64,000 bases of DNA from Piscicola geometra. Taxonomy: Eukaryota; Annelida; Clitellata; Hirudinida; Piscicolidae. The DNA is taken from contig OX030962.1 of NCBI GenBank assembly GCA_943735955.1, forward strand, positions 1,821,110-1,885,109, given 5' to 3'. Each line of letters begins with the position of its first letter. Position 1 is the first letter of the stretch. Made by a program: the position numbers and the translations under genes. The notes under the pieces were generated by a model. That model did no database searches, was not told where the DNA came from, and saw only the letters and a list, made by a program, of their open reading frames with translations. Below, piece by piece: positions 1 to 11,077 of this stretch.

Positions 1-250
1 GGTGGGTCCATTGGGGGGAATGTGAGAATAGGGGAGAGTGGGTCCATTGGGGGGAGGTGTGAGAATAGGGGAGGGTGGGTCCATTGGGGGGAGGTGTGAG
101 AATAGGGGAGGGTGGGTCCATTGGGGGGGTGTGAGAATAGGGGAGGGTGGGTCTATTGGGGGGAGGTGTGAGAATAGGGGAGGGTGGGTCCATTGGGGGG
201 GTGTGAGAATAGGGGTGGTGGGTCAAGTGGGGGAGAGGGGGTGGGTGAGA
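1..250. repeat. 37-bp minisatellite, about 7 copies
   Basis: Tandem G-rich units of about 37 bp, each carrying the words gtgggtccattgggggg and tgtgagaatagggg, run from the window edge to about 250 and then decay. The array lies in the intron downstream of the last visible IFRD exon (minus strand). Open frames across it are low-complexity shadows. No gene is seen between 250 and 460. Confidence 0.9.
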
Positions 251-460
251 ATAGGAAAGGGTGGGTAAAGAAATTGGAAGATGGGAAGGGTGAAATTGGT
301 GGATGTGTTATCAATTTGCTCCCAATTCCTCCCACAGTCTAACTTCTCCAATAAACTTCCCGCCCATCCTCCAACCACTAAACCCTCTCTTCCCTCTTCC
401 TACCCAATCAACCGTCTTTAACCTTATCAAACCCCCCTCCTCCCTCCCCTCCTCCACCAC

Positions 461-3400
461 CTCATCAGCATCTAGAGAGGCCTCGAAGACCACAGCAATG
501 GCCTGGCCGGCAGCGATTCTCATTTCAGTGCTGGTGCTTTCAAGCCGCAACGTCAGCATCAGTAGGTGGCTGTGGTGTGTGGTTGGTGCTTGTGGGTAGA
601 ATGGTTGGTTGAGTGGGTTGAGGCTGTGGTGTGTGGTTGGTGCTTGTGGGTAGAATGGTTGGTTGAGTGAGTTGAAGCTGTGGTGTTTGGTCGGTGCTTG
701 TGGGTAGAATGGTTGGTTGAGTGGCTTGAGGCAGTGGTGGTTGAGTGGGTTGAGGCAGTGGTGGTTGAGTGGGTTGAGGCAGTGGTGGTTGAGTGGGTTG
801 AGGCAGTGGTGGTTGAGTGGGTTGAGGCAGTGGTGGTTGAGTGGGTTGAGGCAGTGGTGGTTGAGTGGGTTGAGGCAGTGGTGGTTGAGTGGGTTGAGGC
901 AGTGGTGGTTGAGTGGGTTGAGGCAGTGGTGGTTGAGTGGGTTGAGGCAGTGGTGGTTGAGTGGGTTGAGGCTGTGGTGGTTGAGTGGCTTGAGGCTGTG
1001 GTGGTTGAGTGAGTAGTTGGTTAGCAGTGGTGGTTGGTTGGTGGTGGTGAGTGAGTGAGCAGTGTGGTGCTTGGTTAGTGGGTGGATGAAACTGTGGTTG
1101 TGGTGGTTGAGGGTCGTGGTTGTTAGTGAAGTGCATAGTTGGGTGTAGTTAAAGGTGGTGGTGGTTGAAGCGACTCCACAACCTAACCATGCCCCCACCA
1201 CAACCACCCACCACAACCACACCTACCACAACCACAACCACCCACCACAACCACACCCACCACAACCAAAACCACACCCACCACAACCACACCCACCACA
1301 ACCACACCACCACCACCACACCCACCCACCACAACCACACCCACCACAACCACAACCACACCCACCACAACCAAAACCACACCCACCACAACCACACCAC
1401 CACAACCACACCACCCACAACCACACCCACCACAACCACAACACCACACCCACCACAACCAAAACCACACCCACCACAACCACACCACCACAACCACACC
1501 CACCACAACCACACCACCACAACCACACCCACCGACCACAACCACACCTACCACAACCAAAACCACACCCACCACAACCACACCCACCACAACCACACCA
1601 CCACAACCACACCACCACAACCACAACCACACCCACCGACCACAACAACACCTACCACAACCAAAACCACACCCACCCACCGCAACCACAACTACCACCA
1701 CACCCACCACAACCACAACCACACCCACCACAACCACACCCACCACAACCACCACCACAACCATAACCACACCCACCACCACAACCACACCACCACCACC
1801 ACACCCACCCACCACAGCCACACCCACCACAACCACACCCACCACAACCAAAACCACACCCACCACAACCACACCACCACAACCACATCCACCACCACAA
1901 CCACAACACCACACCCACCACAACCAAAACCACACCCACCACAACCACACCACCACAACCACACCCACCACAACCACACCACCACAACCACAACCACACC
2001 CACCGACCACAACCACACCTACCACAACCAAAACCACACCCACCCACCGCAACCACAACCACCACCACACCCACCACAACCACAACCACACCCACCACAA
2101 CCACCACCACAACCATAACCACACCCACCACCACAACCACCACAACCACACCCACCACAACCACAACCACACCACCACAACCACACCACCACCACCACAA
2201 CCACACCCACCCACCACAACCACCCACCACAACCACACCCACACCACCACAACCACACCCACCACAACCACACCACCACAACCACAACCACACCCACCGA
2301 CCACAACCACACCTACCACAACCAAAACCACACCCACCACAACCACACCACCACAACCACACCCACCACAACCACACCACCACAACCACAACCACACCCA
2401 CCGACCACAACCACACCTACCACAACCAAAACCACACCCACCCACCGCAACCACAACCACCACCACCACAACCACACCCACCACAACCACCACCACAACC
2501 ATAACCACACCCACCACCACAACCACCACAACCACACCCACCACAACCACAACCACAACCACACCACCACAACCACACCACCACCACCACAACCACACCC
2601 ACCCACCACAACCACCCACCACAACCACACCCACACCACCACAACCACACCCACCACAACCACACCCACCACAACCACACCACCACACCCACAACCACCC
2701 ACCACAACCACAACCACACCCACCACCACCACAACCACCCACCACAACCACCACCACCACAACCACACCCACCACAACCACACCCACCCACCACAACCAC
2801 ACCACCACAACCACACCCACCACAACCACACCCACCAAAACCACACCCACCACAACCACCACCACCACAACCACACCCACCACAACCACAACCCCACCCA
2901 CCAAAACCACACCCACCACAACCACACCACCACAACCACACCCACCACAACCACACCACCACAACCACAACCACACCCACCGACCACAACCACACCTACC
3001 ACAACCAAAACCACACCCACCCACCGCAACCACAACCACCACCACACCCACCACAACCACAACCACACCCACCACAACCACCACCACAACCATAACCACA
3101 CCCACCACCACAACCACCACAACCACACCCACCACAACCACAACCACCCCACCACAACCACACCACCACCACCACAACCACACCCACCCACCACAACCAC
3201 CCACCACAACCACACCCACACCACCACAACCACACCCACCACAACCACACCACCACAACCACAACCACACCCACCGACCACAACCACACCTACCACAACC
3301 AAAACCACACCCACCACAACCACACCACCACAACCACACCCACCACAACCACACCACCACAACCACAACCACACCCACCGACCACAACCACACCTACCAC

Positions 3401-6400
3401 AACCAAAACCACACCCACCCACCGCAACCACAACCACCACCACCACAACCACACCCACCACAACCACCACCACAACCATAACCACACCCACCACCACAAC
3501 CACCACAACCACACCCACCACAACCACAACCACAACCACACCACCACAACCACACCACCACCACCACAACCACACCCACCCACCACAACCACCCACCACA
3601 ACCACACCCACACCACCACAACCACACCCACCACAACCACACCCACCACAACCACACCACCACACCCACAACCACCCACCACAACCACAACCACACCCAC
3701 CACCACCACAACCACCCACCACAACCACCACCACCACAACCACACCCACCACAACCACACCCACCCACCACAACCACACCCACCACAACCACACCCACCA
3801 CAACCACACCCACCAAAACCACACCCACCACAACCACCACCACCACAACCACACCCACCACAACCACAACCCCACCCACCAAAACCACCACCACCACAAC
3901 CACCACCACCACAACCACACCCACCACAACCACACTTACCACAACCACAACCACAACCCCACCCACCAAAACCACCACCACAACCACAACCCCACCCACC
4001 ACCACCCACTCTGGAGCGACTGCACGCACGTATTCAGGTGTGAGGAGGGGGAAGAGGAGGCTCCAAGCCTTGACTGCCGCCACTTGCAGCGAGATCGGAC
4101 GCTGCTGCTTTGTGGCTATGTCCTGTGGTCGAGGTGATGATAGTGATGAAGATGATAATGATAACAAAGATAATAACTATGATAATAATACCACTACTAC
4201 TCCTACTACTAATATCACAACAACTACTAATACTACTTCTACCACTACCACGACTTATACAACTACTACTACTACCACTACTACTTGTACAATTACTACT
4301 ACTACTACTACTACCACCACCATTACCACTACTACTATCACAACCAACTCACGAGGGCATAGTTGGCGAGTTCTCTGATCAGGAGTTGGTCAGTGAGGGA
4401 GAAGAAGATGCACAAGGAGAAGGAGTCCATGCACTGGAGGGTGGTGGTGGATGCGAGGGGGTGTGGTGGGTAGAGGGTGGTGGGATGGGAGGTGGTGTGG
4501 TGGGATGGGAGGGTGGTGTGGTAGAAGGTGGTGTGGTGGATGGATCAAAGGGGGTAAAGGGCGGTGTGGATGGGAGAAAGGGATGGAAGGGAGGGGGTAG
4601 AAGGGTGGTGTGGTGGGAGGGAGAAGATGGAAGGGTGGCTTGGTGGAAGTGTAAAAGAAGCAAAAGTATTTTGGTGGAAAGAAGGATGGTGTGGTGGAAG
4701 GAAGAGTGGTGTGGTGGATGGGAGGGTCGTGTAGTGGGATAAAGGGAGGGAGGTTGGTGTGGTGGTGGATGGGAGAATGGTAGATCAAAAAAGGGTGATT
4801 GAGGGACAACCACCCCAACTGACGGCGCATCGGGCATCGAGACTGGCTGCCTCGTCACTGATGACCACCTTGAAGGAAGGCAAGACCACCTGTGAGGAGA
4901 GGATGGTGTGGGAGGAGATGATTGATGGGCTGAGCAGGTAGCCTTGACCAATAATGAAAGATCCTATTCTCGGTGCAAGCAATAATGAGGCTTAAAAAGT
5001 CTGGGAAAACACGGTCAAAATTTATTGAAATGGCCTTAAACACAAGTCTCTTGACCTTGGTGAAGAGGTCGAGAGTGATGGAGGGGTCAGAGGAGAGTTG
5101 GATGAGGAGGAGGGAGTGACAGAGGGCTGCCAACCTCTGCTCCTCGCCTCGGCCCTTCCTCAGACACTTGTCCAGGCCGTCGCTGATCGTCAGGCTCCTG
5201 GCAGGGCGCATGCGTTAGAGGAAATAATAATAATTATAAAATGCTAATAACAATAATATTAGTCTGATACTAATGAATATAATGAAATTTTAATTAGAAT
5301 AATAATAGTCTAATGATAATAATGATCTAATAAAAATATGAATGAACAAGTTAAGCCGGAATGAAAGAACGAAAAGTCTTGGGATGCGTTGGACTGGCCT
5401 GGTGGAGAGGAAGTCAAAGGCGAACTTCTTTGAGAGGCCTGCCTTGAGACTCTTCAGCGCGTCAAGTCGCGTCTTCAAACTGCCGTCGGTTTTCGTGTGG
5501 GTGGGTTGGTCATGATCAAAGAGGGTGTTTGAACAGGGGAGATGTGAACTTCATGTGAATATTTCACTGAAGTTATAATTTAGGTTTGAGCAGGATGAGA
5601 TGATGATGGTTTGATAGGCACACTAGACGTACTTCTTCTCACAAATGGCCTCGAGCACTGCACAGATCTTCTCCTCGTACACCTCGGCAGACGACAGATC
5701 ACTTTCGTCTGCAGCGTTTGTGCAGGCATAAAATGGAGGCATAATTTGATTTGCATTTTAATTATCATGAATATTGTTATTGGCACTTACAAGCAGTTTA
5801 TATTGTGTAATTATTCCTAATCCGAGTGGTTTCTAAGCTCATTTGAGTTTAAGCCACATTAACAATATTCATCATGTTATTTAATTATCATGCACTGCAA
5901 CACGAACTGATGTCTCCTTCAGTGGCTGCCTCGGAGACGTTGCTGGTCATGCTGCAGACACTGAGTGCATCGTCTGAGGCACAGTCTTCCTTCAGCTCCG
6001 AAGCCTTCTCCTGCCGGTCTGCAGCCAGAAAGTGTTTCGAAGGTGCATTAAAAGTGCTTTTGAGATCTTAACAACTATGTGCAGAAATAAAATATTTTTT
6101 GAAGTTGGATTGAAAGTTATTAAAATTAAAATATTGTTTGTGGCTTTTAACAAGAGCAAATGGTGGCCTTGAGAATGTGGCATGGCATCGAAATACAAAT
6201 AAAACCTCCTAGATTCATTCAACAAGACGATCAAAGATGTTTAGAAGCATTAAACCATTTTGAACAACGGAATTTATAAAAACTGACTCGAATGTGTTTC
6301 AAACTCAAATAAATCGATTAACCTTTTCTCCGTATTTTTGGCATTTTCAACTCTAAATATTAATTTTACTGTTATATTTTCATAAAACCTAGCAAATGTG

Positions 6401-7366
6401 AGTATTTTATAGGAATTCTCTGTAATTTTTTCACCGACCACACCAACATTGCACCAACAATTTACCTAAGATGTTTTAAACATACTTTGTAGCTCTTCAT
6501 ATTAAATTTAAAAAAATTAACTTCTTTAGATAATTTTTCTTTATTTTAAATATTCAAAATGTTTTAAAAACTGAGAAGAGCATTTGATAGATGCCAAATA
6601 CGAAGAAGATTAATGAAACAAATTGCATGTAATGTGACAAAATTGTTGAAAACTAAATATTCCAACACAGAGTACATCTATAAAGCATTTAACACATAAA
6701 AAGTTTAAAATAAATGCTTTTTGAGAACAAAGACAACTATTTTACATGCTCCCGAGGGGAATTTTTATTCGATAAAATCAGCACATCCTTTCATTTTGAG
6801 GCGCGAATTTAATTTCAGTTCCGTTATAAACAAAAGTTTCGTGTTCCAGGAAGACAATACTGAAGCATTCCTGCATTGAAGCTCGTTCCACGGCACGACA
6901 CTGCCAATAGGAAAAAGATTCAACAATGAGCAATAGAAGCCTTGCAAGACGATGATGAATAATGACTAAGATTTTAGCAAAAAGATTCTTCACATGGTAT
7001 CGATATTTGACTTTATGCTGACAGTATAAAAAAAGTTGATGATATCATAAAAGATGCCCTCTCACTCATTTATTCGAACTACCGCATTTCAATGAAACTT
7101 TTAGAAATTGTAAAAAAAGATGTCGATTAAAACTTTAAAATGTAAAATCGTTAACTTCACTTTCACTTGTTTATAACTTAAAAGATCATTTCATTCTTAA
7201 TATTTTTGTAAAATGTGCAAAGGGGGGGGGGGGGAACTTTCACTCCACCACTCCAACCTTTCTGAGTCCACCAATGCTACCTGTCTGAAAATAAGAATAG
7301 AATAACTCAAAAGTAGACTGTTTACTTGAAGAAGAAGGATGACGTGGCCGCAAGACTCCATCACGG
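461..7366 (-). CDS. IFRD: IFRD1/IFRD2-like (interferon-related developmental regulator), 3' end beyond the window
   Basis: A spliced minus-strand gene. Phase-compatible exons, in order of translation: 7326-7366 (tentative 5' exon), 5908-6018, 5633-5708, 5399-5479, 5056-5197, 4814-4889, 4353-4433, 4010-4122, 461-536. IFRD hallmarks visible: an acidic Ser/Asp stretch (exon 5908-6018), the helical repeat KTRLDALKSLKAGLSKKFAF, SLTISDGLDKCLRKGRGEEQ (exon 5056-5197), SFKVVISDEAASLDARC, VAAVKAWSLLFPLLTPEY, and EMRIAAGQAIAVVFE (exon 461-536). The family is an ARM-like-repeat transcriptional co-regulator. Exon 5399-5479 appears to end at a GC donor (CAG|GCCAGT), phase-compatible with 5197. The junction 4814 to 4433 is unresolved: phases disagree and about 16 family residues are missing. 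The true start codon was not found, and the C-terminal exons lie left of position 1. Family assignment is firm; exact edges of the 7326 and 4353 exons are uncertain. Confidence 0.85.
571..1016. repeat. 54-bp and 24-bp minisatellites in an IFRD intron
   Basis: About three 54-bp units (571-720, with tgtggttggtgcttgtgggt) pass into about twelve 24-bp units (gtgggttgaggcagtggtgg plus ttga; about 720-1016). Because 24 is divisible by three, long meaningless open frames appear on both strands. The arrays lie just upstream (in gene sense) of the acceptor of IFRD exon 461-536. Confidence 0.9.
1186..4005. repeat. 2.8-kb CCACAA/CCACAC hexamer-based minisatellite filling an IFRD intron
   Basis: Degenerate units built from accaca, cccacc and accacc, with longer repeated blocks (for example cccaccgaccacaaccacac recurring at about 1529, 2000, 2297, 2397, 2980, 3270 and 3377). 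On the minus strand it reads as GTGGTT/GTGGGT units and begins at the donor of IFRD exon 4010-4122 (CCAGA|GTGGGT). With the arrays at 571-1016 it makes nearly all of a 3,473-bp intron (537-4009). The several-hundred-codon Gly/Val/Cys/Trp or His/Thr/Pro frames here are artefacts of the repeat. Confidence 0.93.
4185..4345. repeat. ACT/ATT trinucleotide tract
   Basis: Interrupted (act)n with att and acc variants. On the minus strand it starts a few bases after the donor CTC|GTGAGT of IFRD exon 4353-4433 and continues as GTAGTAGTGG-type repeats. It fills most of the intron before exon 4010-4122. Confidence 0.85.
4440..4790. repeat. Degenerate GGTGGTGTGGTGGAAGG-like tract in an IFRD intron
   Basis: A purine-rich, GTGGTG-punctuated sequence on the plus strand (pyrimidine-rich on the minus, coding strand). 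Short imperfect units such as agggtggtgtggtgggaggg recur. No donor-acceptor pair for a further IFRD exon was found, although about 16 family residues are missing at this place. Confidence 0.6.
6019..7325. other. AT-rich intron or upstream region of IFRD
   Basis: Mostly AT-rich single-copy sequence. One minus-strand open stretch at 6778-6910 (ending EIKFAPQNERMC) follows a good acceptor-like tract (cctattggcag), but no partner donor in phase was found, so it is not called a gene. A poly-G run lies at about 7221-7234. Nothing else recognised. Confidence 0.5.
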
Positions 7367-7600
7367 CTTTGTCACTCCCTCACCCCGCTCGAACCCCCAG
7401 AGCGTGACCGTCTAAGCAATTGCTGTGCAGTATGCTAGCCAGAATATCGTAATTCGAAATGATTAAGAGTGTGAGCGTGTTCTTGAAGGGATGTGTGATT
7501 CGCTGGTATAACCTGGATCGAACATGTTTGAATAGGTATTGTTCGTGCTTTGGTGAAGTTGAGAAAGAAAAATAGATTATTTGAATGCATATTAAAATAT

Positions 7601-7722
<122 letters not shown>

Positions 7723-7845
7723 GCGCTAGCAGACAGCCTGCTGAATGCGCCTATTTATCGCTCACGCAGAGCCACTAACTACAATGGCAGCGTGGAATTA
7801 GAGCAACCACAGCCACAACCGAACCAATGCCACAATATGTTGTCA

Positions 7846-8010
7846 CACAGGCTTCAGTTTATTTGATACACAGGCTTTAGATTGTTGCACAGGCTTTAGA
7901 TTGTTACACAGGCTTTAGATTGTTGCACAGGCTTAGGATTGTTACACAGGCTTTAGATTGTTACACAGGCTTTAGATTGTTACACAGGCTCTATATTGTT
8001 ACACAGACTT
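7846..8010. repeat. 19-bp minisatellite (acacaggctttagattgtt), about 8 copies
   Basis: Eight or so imperfect direct copies of acacaggctttagattgtt, with a few base changes (gcacagg, ctatatt). It lies about 370 bp upstream of the start of the 8383-10065 gene. Confidence 0.9.
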
Positions 8011-8382
8011 GCGATTCTTTCGATAATAAATACCTTGCAGGTTCCTCGTAGAGACTTTCGCTTGTCGAAGGGAGTTAAATCGATTTAAGATATTTTTAAC
8101 TTTTGCAAAACGTTTCGAATTAAATTTTTCTAGCCCAACTTCACTGCTTTAAAACCCTTCTCTACTGCATCATCCTCTTCACCCCTCCAACTACTTGTTC
8201 ACCAAAGAAGCTCTCTTGATTTTTTTCGTCTTTTTCAAGCATTCTACACTTTTCTAAACGTCAGAAGATTCTTACAAAGCAAATACCTAGCGTCTACAAA
8301 CACAAAAACGATCCCAACAACAACAATAACGACGACGACAAACAACAACAACAACACTAATATGTAAGATAAATAAATTAAA

Positions 8383-10065
8383 ATGTCATCAACAATCTCC
8401 GCCAACGAAAGCAACGAAACTGCTTGTATCTGCAACAACAACAACAACAACAGCATTGACATCATTACCAAAACTGACAGCAACAATAATACAATCGACA
8501 AAAACAACAACCACATTTACAATAACAGCGATAACAGTGACGACAACAATGACCAAAGTGACAACAACAACAACAACAACATCATAAAAAGTTTTTCGGA
8601 CGTCCTATTAGAAAGAAGGGCTGCAAATGAAAGCAACGTGAGTCCACAAAGTCTGGAAGAAGAAGAAGAAAAGAATGGAGAGAGAGAAGGAGAGAAGAGA
8701 AAAGAAAAAGAGGGAGAAAGGGAGGGAGACAGAGAAGGAGAGAGGCAGGGAGGAGTAGTGACTTGGAGTAGCGTAGTGAAAGACTGTCGCAAAATCAACA
8801 AAAACAACAACAGCAACACTGACAACACTGACAACCCCACCGACAACACAAGCGACAAAAGGCCCAACGACCCCTTCCAATACACGTACACACTTCCCGC
8901 CAGTCTGGGCTCCGACGCAGTGGCGTACAACGAAATGATGAACCGCCTGGTGTCGCTGCAGAACAACTTCCTGAACAGTCTCACCACCATCATGGAGGAG
9001 TTTGTGAGCCTCTCGAAAGACGAGATGAGCAAGGCGTTGACTCCGATGGCAGCCAGTTTCAACAGCCTTCGACACAGCGGTCAGGGAGTGGTTTTCCACC
9101 TGGAAAAGAAGTGGGGCATCATCGATTTAGGCAACCATGACCACGTCTTCTTCGACCTTTCCATCCTGCTGGGCGATCTCGAAGACTTGAGGAACCACTT
9201 CGCACTGGGCGAGAGACTGGCTTTCGAGGCGGTCAAAGCCATGAAGCCCTCCAGAGCGAACTGGAAGGCAGTCTCCGTGTGGAGGGTCACTAAGCGAAAC
9301 AGTTTCCAAGGCAACTCGTCCGTTTCGAAGCACATCCCTTTCACGCACTCATCCATCCAGCTCACCACCAAAAACCCGCTCTCCTCCACCTTATCGACCT
9401 CCACTGACAAGTTATCTGGCCAGCGGGAAGAGGCTTCTGGTGAGTGGAGTCCAGTGGTAGGCAACTGGAGGAACCGCAGACGAACTTTGAACGAACTGCC
9501 AATGACGAACCCTCTGAGGGGCAGCAATCGGAGTGAGAGAAGCAGTTTCAGCAAGACTTACACGAGCAGCAGCAACAACAGCTACAAGCACAAAGAACCA
9601 ACAACTTCAGTAGTTTCCAACTTGCGTTCATCTTTCCTCAACAAAGCCAGCCCACCGCCCTTGCCTCTGACACCACACTTTCCCGCTCCAAGCAGCAAAA
9701 CACGACTTCCTCCTTGCATTGCCATGCAGACGCTCAAACACCTGCCAACCATCGACTCTGGAAAGTATGTAGCTGAAAAACTTTTCAGAAAGAAACAGCA
9801 GAAACAAGAAGAAGAAGAAGAAGAAGAAGATGAAGATGAAGAAGAACAAAGGCAAGTAGAGGAGATGGAAAGGCAGATTGATGTTAAGATGGCTCAGCTG
9901 CAGCAGCAGAGAAATGCTTTGACGTTCACTGTGAAAGGAGAGGGCGTGAAGAGAAGATGTGAGAAGTGTGGAAAGTGTGGAAGTGCTGGAAAGGATGATA
10001 AGGTGATGAAAAGTGGAGGTGAAGATGATTTGGTCAGCGATGATGGTGCTGGCGATCAAAATTGA
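8383..10065 (+). CDS. Single-exon 560-aa protein with an S1-like/OB-fold core
   Basis: ATG (aaaATGtc) to TGA, 560 codons without an intron. Residues 1-155 are Asn/Asp-rich, with a charged Glu/Arg/Lys tract around 90-125. From about residue 160 the sequence becomes ordered: a helical segment, then at about 232-302 a beta-rich module containing GQGVVFHLEKKWGIIDL, DHVFFDLS, GERLAFEAVKAM and ANWKAVSVWRV. That pattern resembles the S1-like domain of CCAR1/CCAR2-type proteins or a cold-shock-like fold, which suggests nucleic-acid binding. The C-terminal third is Ser/Lys-rich, with a Glu-rich coiled-coil-like stretch (about 465-510) and CEKCGKCG near the end. An AATAAA lies near 10379. No spliced paralogue is visible. 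Identity of the whole protein is unknown; domain assignment is by eye. Confidence 0.7.
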   Translation: MSSTISANESNETACICNNNNNNSIDIITKTDSNNNTIDKNNNHIYNNSDNSDDNNDQSDNNNNNNIIKSFSDVLLERRAANESNVSPQSLEEEEEKNGEREGEKRKEKEGEREGDREGERQGGVVTWSSVVKDCRKINKNNNSNTDNTDNPTDNTSDKRPNDPFQYTYTLPASLGSDAVAYNEMMNRLVSLQNNFLNSLTTIMEEFVSLSKDEMSKALTPMAASFNSLRHSGQGVVFHLEKKWGIIDLGNHDHVFFDLSILLGDLEDLRNHFALGERLAFEAVKAMKPSRANWKAVSVWRVTKRNSFQGNSSVSKHIPFTHSSIQLTTKNPLSSTLSTSTDKLSGQREEASGEWSPVVGNWRNRRRTLNELPMTNPLRGSNRSERSSFSKTYTSSSNNSYKHKEPTTSVVSNLRSSFLNKASPPPLPLTPHFPAPSSKTRLPPCIAMQTLKHLPTIDSGKYVAEKLFRKKQQKQEEEEEEEDEDEEEQRQVEEMERQIDVKMAQLQQQRNALTFTVKGEGVKRRCEKCGKCGSAGKDDKVMKSGGEDDLVSDDGAGDQN

Positions 10066-10390
10066 TTTAATTAAGAGGATGTGGAGTGATGATAGGCGAT
10101 GAATTGATGGTGAGGCAGTTTGCAATGGGTGGAAGTCTTCGTTGGAGACCAATCGAATTCGAGTAGATGCTGAATACCTTCATGCCATTGTTGACTAACA
10201 CCTAGATAAGACATTAACGCTTCTGAACTAACCAGATACGCCTAACTGCAGACGTATGTTTCGGGGGGCCACTGAAGAATTTTCTACCGGTTTTTGAAGG
10301 CACACACTGCACTATTTTGACTCTTATGTGAGCCGTTTAAAATCTCGCTAACCTTTTCTTTTTGAAATTTCGTCTTTTGAATAAACTTGA

Positions 10391-10986
10391 TCACAAATCC
10401 ACAGTGTGTATGAGGGTGTCTCAAATCCACAGTGTGTGTGAGGGTGTCTCAAATACACATTGTGTATGAGGGTGTCTCAAATCCACAGTGTGTATGAGGG
10501 TGTCTCAAATCCACATTGTGTGTGAGGGTGTCTCAAATCCACAGTGTGTATGAGGGTGTCTCAAATCCACAGTGTGTGTGAGGGTGTCTCAAATACACAG
10601 TGTGTGTGAGGGTGTCTCAAATCCACAGTGTGTGTGAGGGTGTCTCAAATCCACAGTGTGTATGAGGGTGTCTCAAATCCACAGTGTGTATGAGGGTGTC
10701 TCAAATCCACAGTGTGTGTGAGGGTGTCTCAAATCCACAGTGTGTGTGAAGGTGTCTCAAATACACAGTGTGTGTGAGGGTGTCTCAAATCCACAGTGTG
10801 TATGAGGGTGTCTCAAATCCACAGTGTGTATGAGGGTGTCTCAAATCCACATTGTGTATGAGGGTGTCTCAAATCCACAGTGTGTATGAGGGTGTCTCAA
10901 ATCCACATTGTGTGTGAGGGTGTCTCAAATACACAGTGTGTATGAGGGTGTCTCAAATCCACATTGTGTGTGAGGGTGTCTCAAAT
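10391..10986. repeat. 28-bp minisatellite, about 21 copies
   Basis: Units of tcaaatccacagtgtgta plus tgagggtgtc, varying at a few fixed positions (ccacag/ccacat/tacaca; gtgtatg/gtgtgtg). The array starts just after the polyadenylation-like signal of the 8383-10065 gene. There are no unique spacers, so this is not a CRISPR array. Confidence 0.95.
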
Positions 10987-11077
10987 GAGCGCAGCCCCAT
11001 TTTCAGTGAAATCATTGACGACTCTGACAGATTGCTCAAGACGTTTGCTTTCCTGATACTCTGGTTGGGGTTCCCAC

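Noticed and set aside
1183..3935. ORFs of 540-740 codons rich in Gly/Val/Cys/Trp or His/Thr/Pro
   Set aside because: They are translations of the CCACAA-type minisatellite, open in several frames on both strands, and lie in an IFRD intron.
6778..6993. Minus-strand ORF of 71 codons with an acceptor-like tract
   Set aside because: No in-phase donor partner and no recognised domain; it lies in an IFRD intron. Kept only as a note.
10391..10986. CRISPR-like regularly spaced repeats
   Set aside because: Units are contiguous 28-bp copies without spacers, in a eukaryotic genome.
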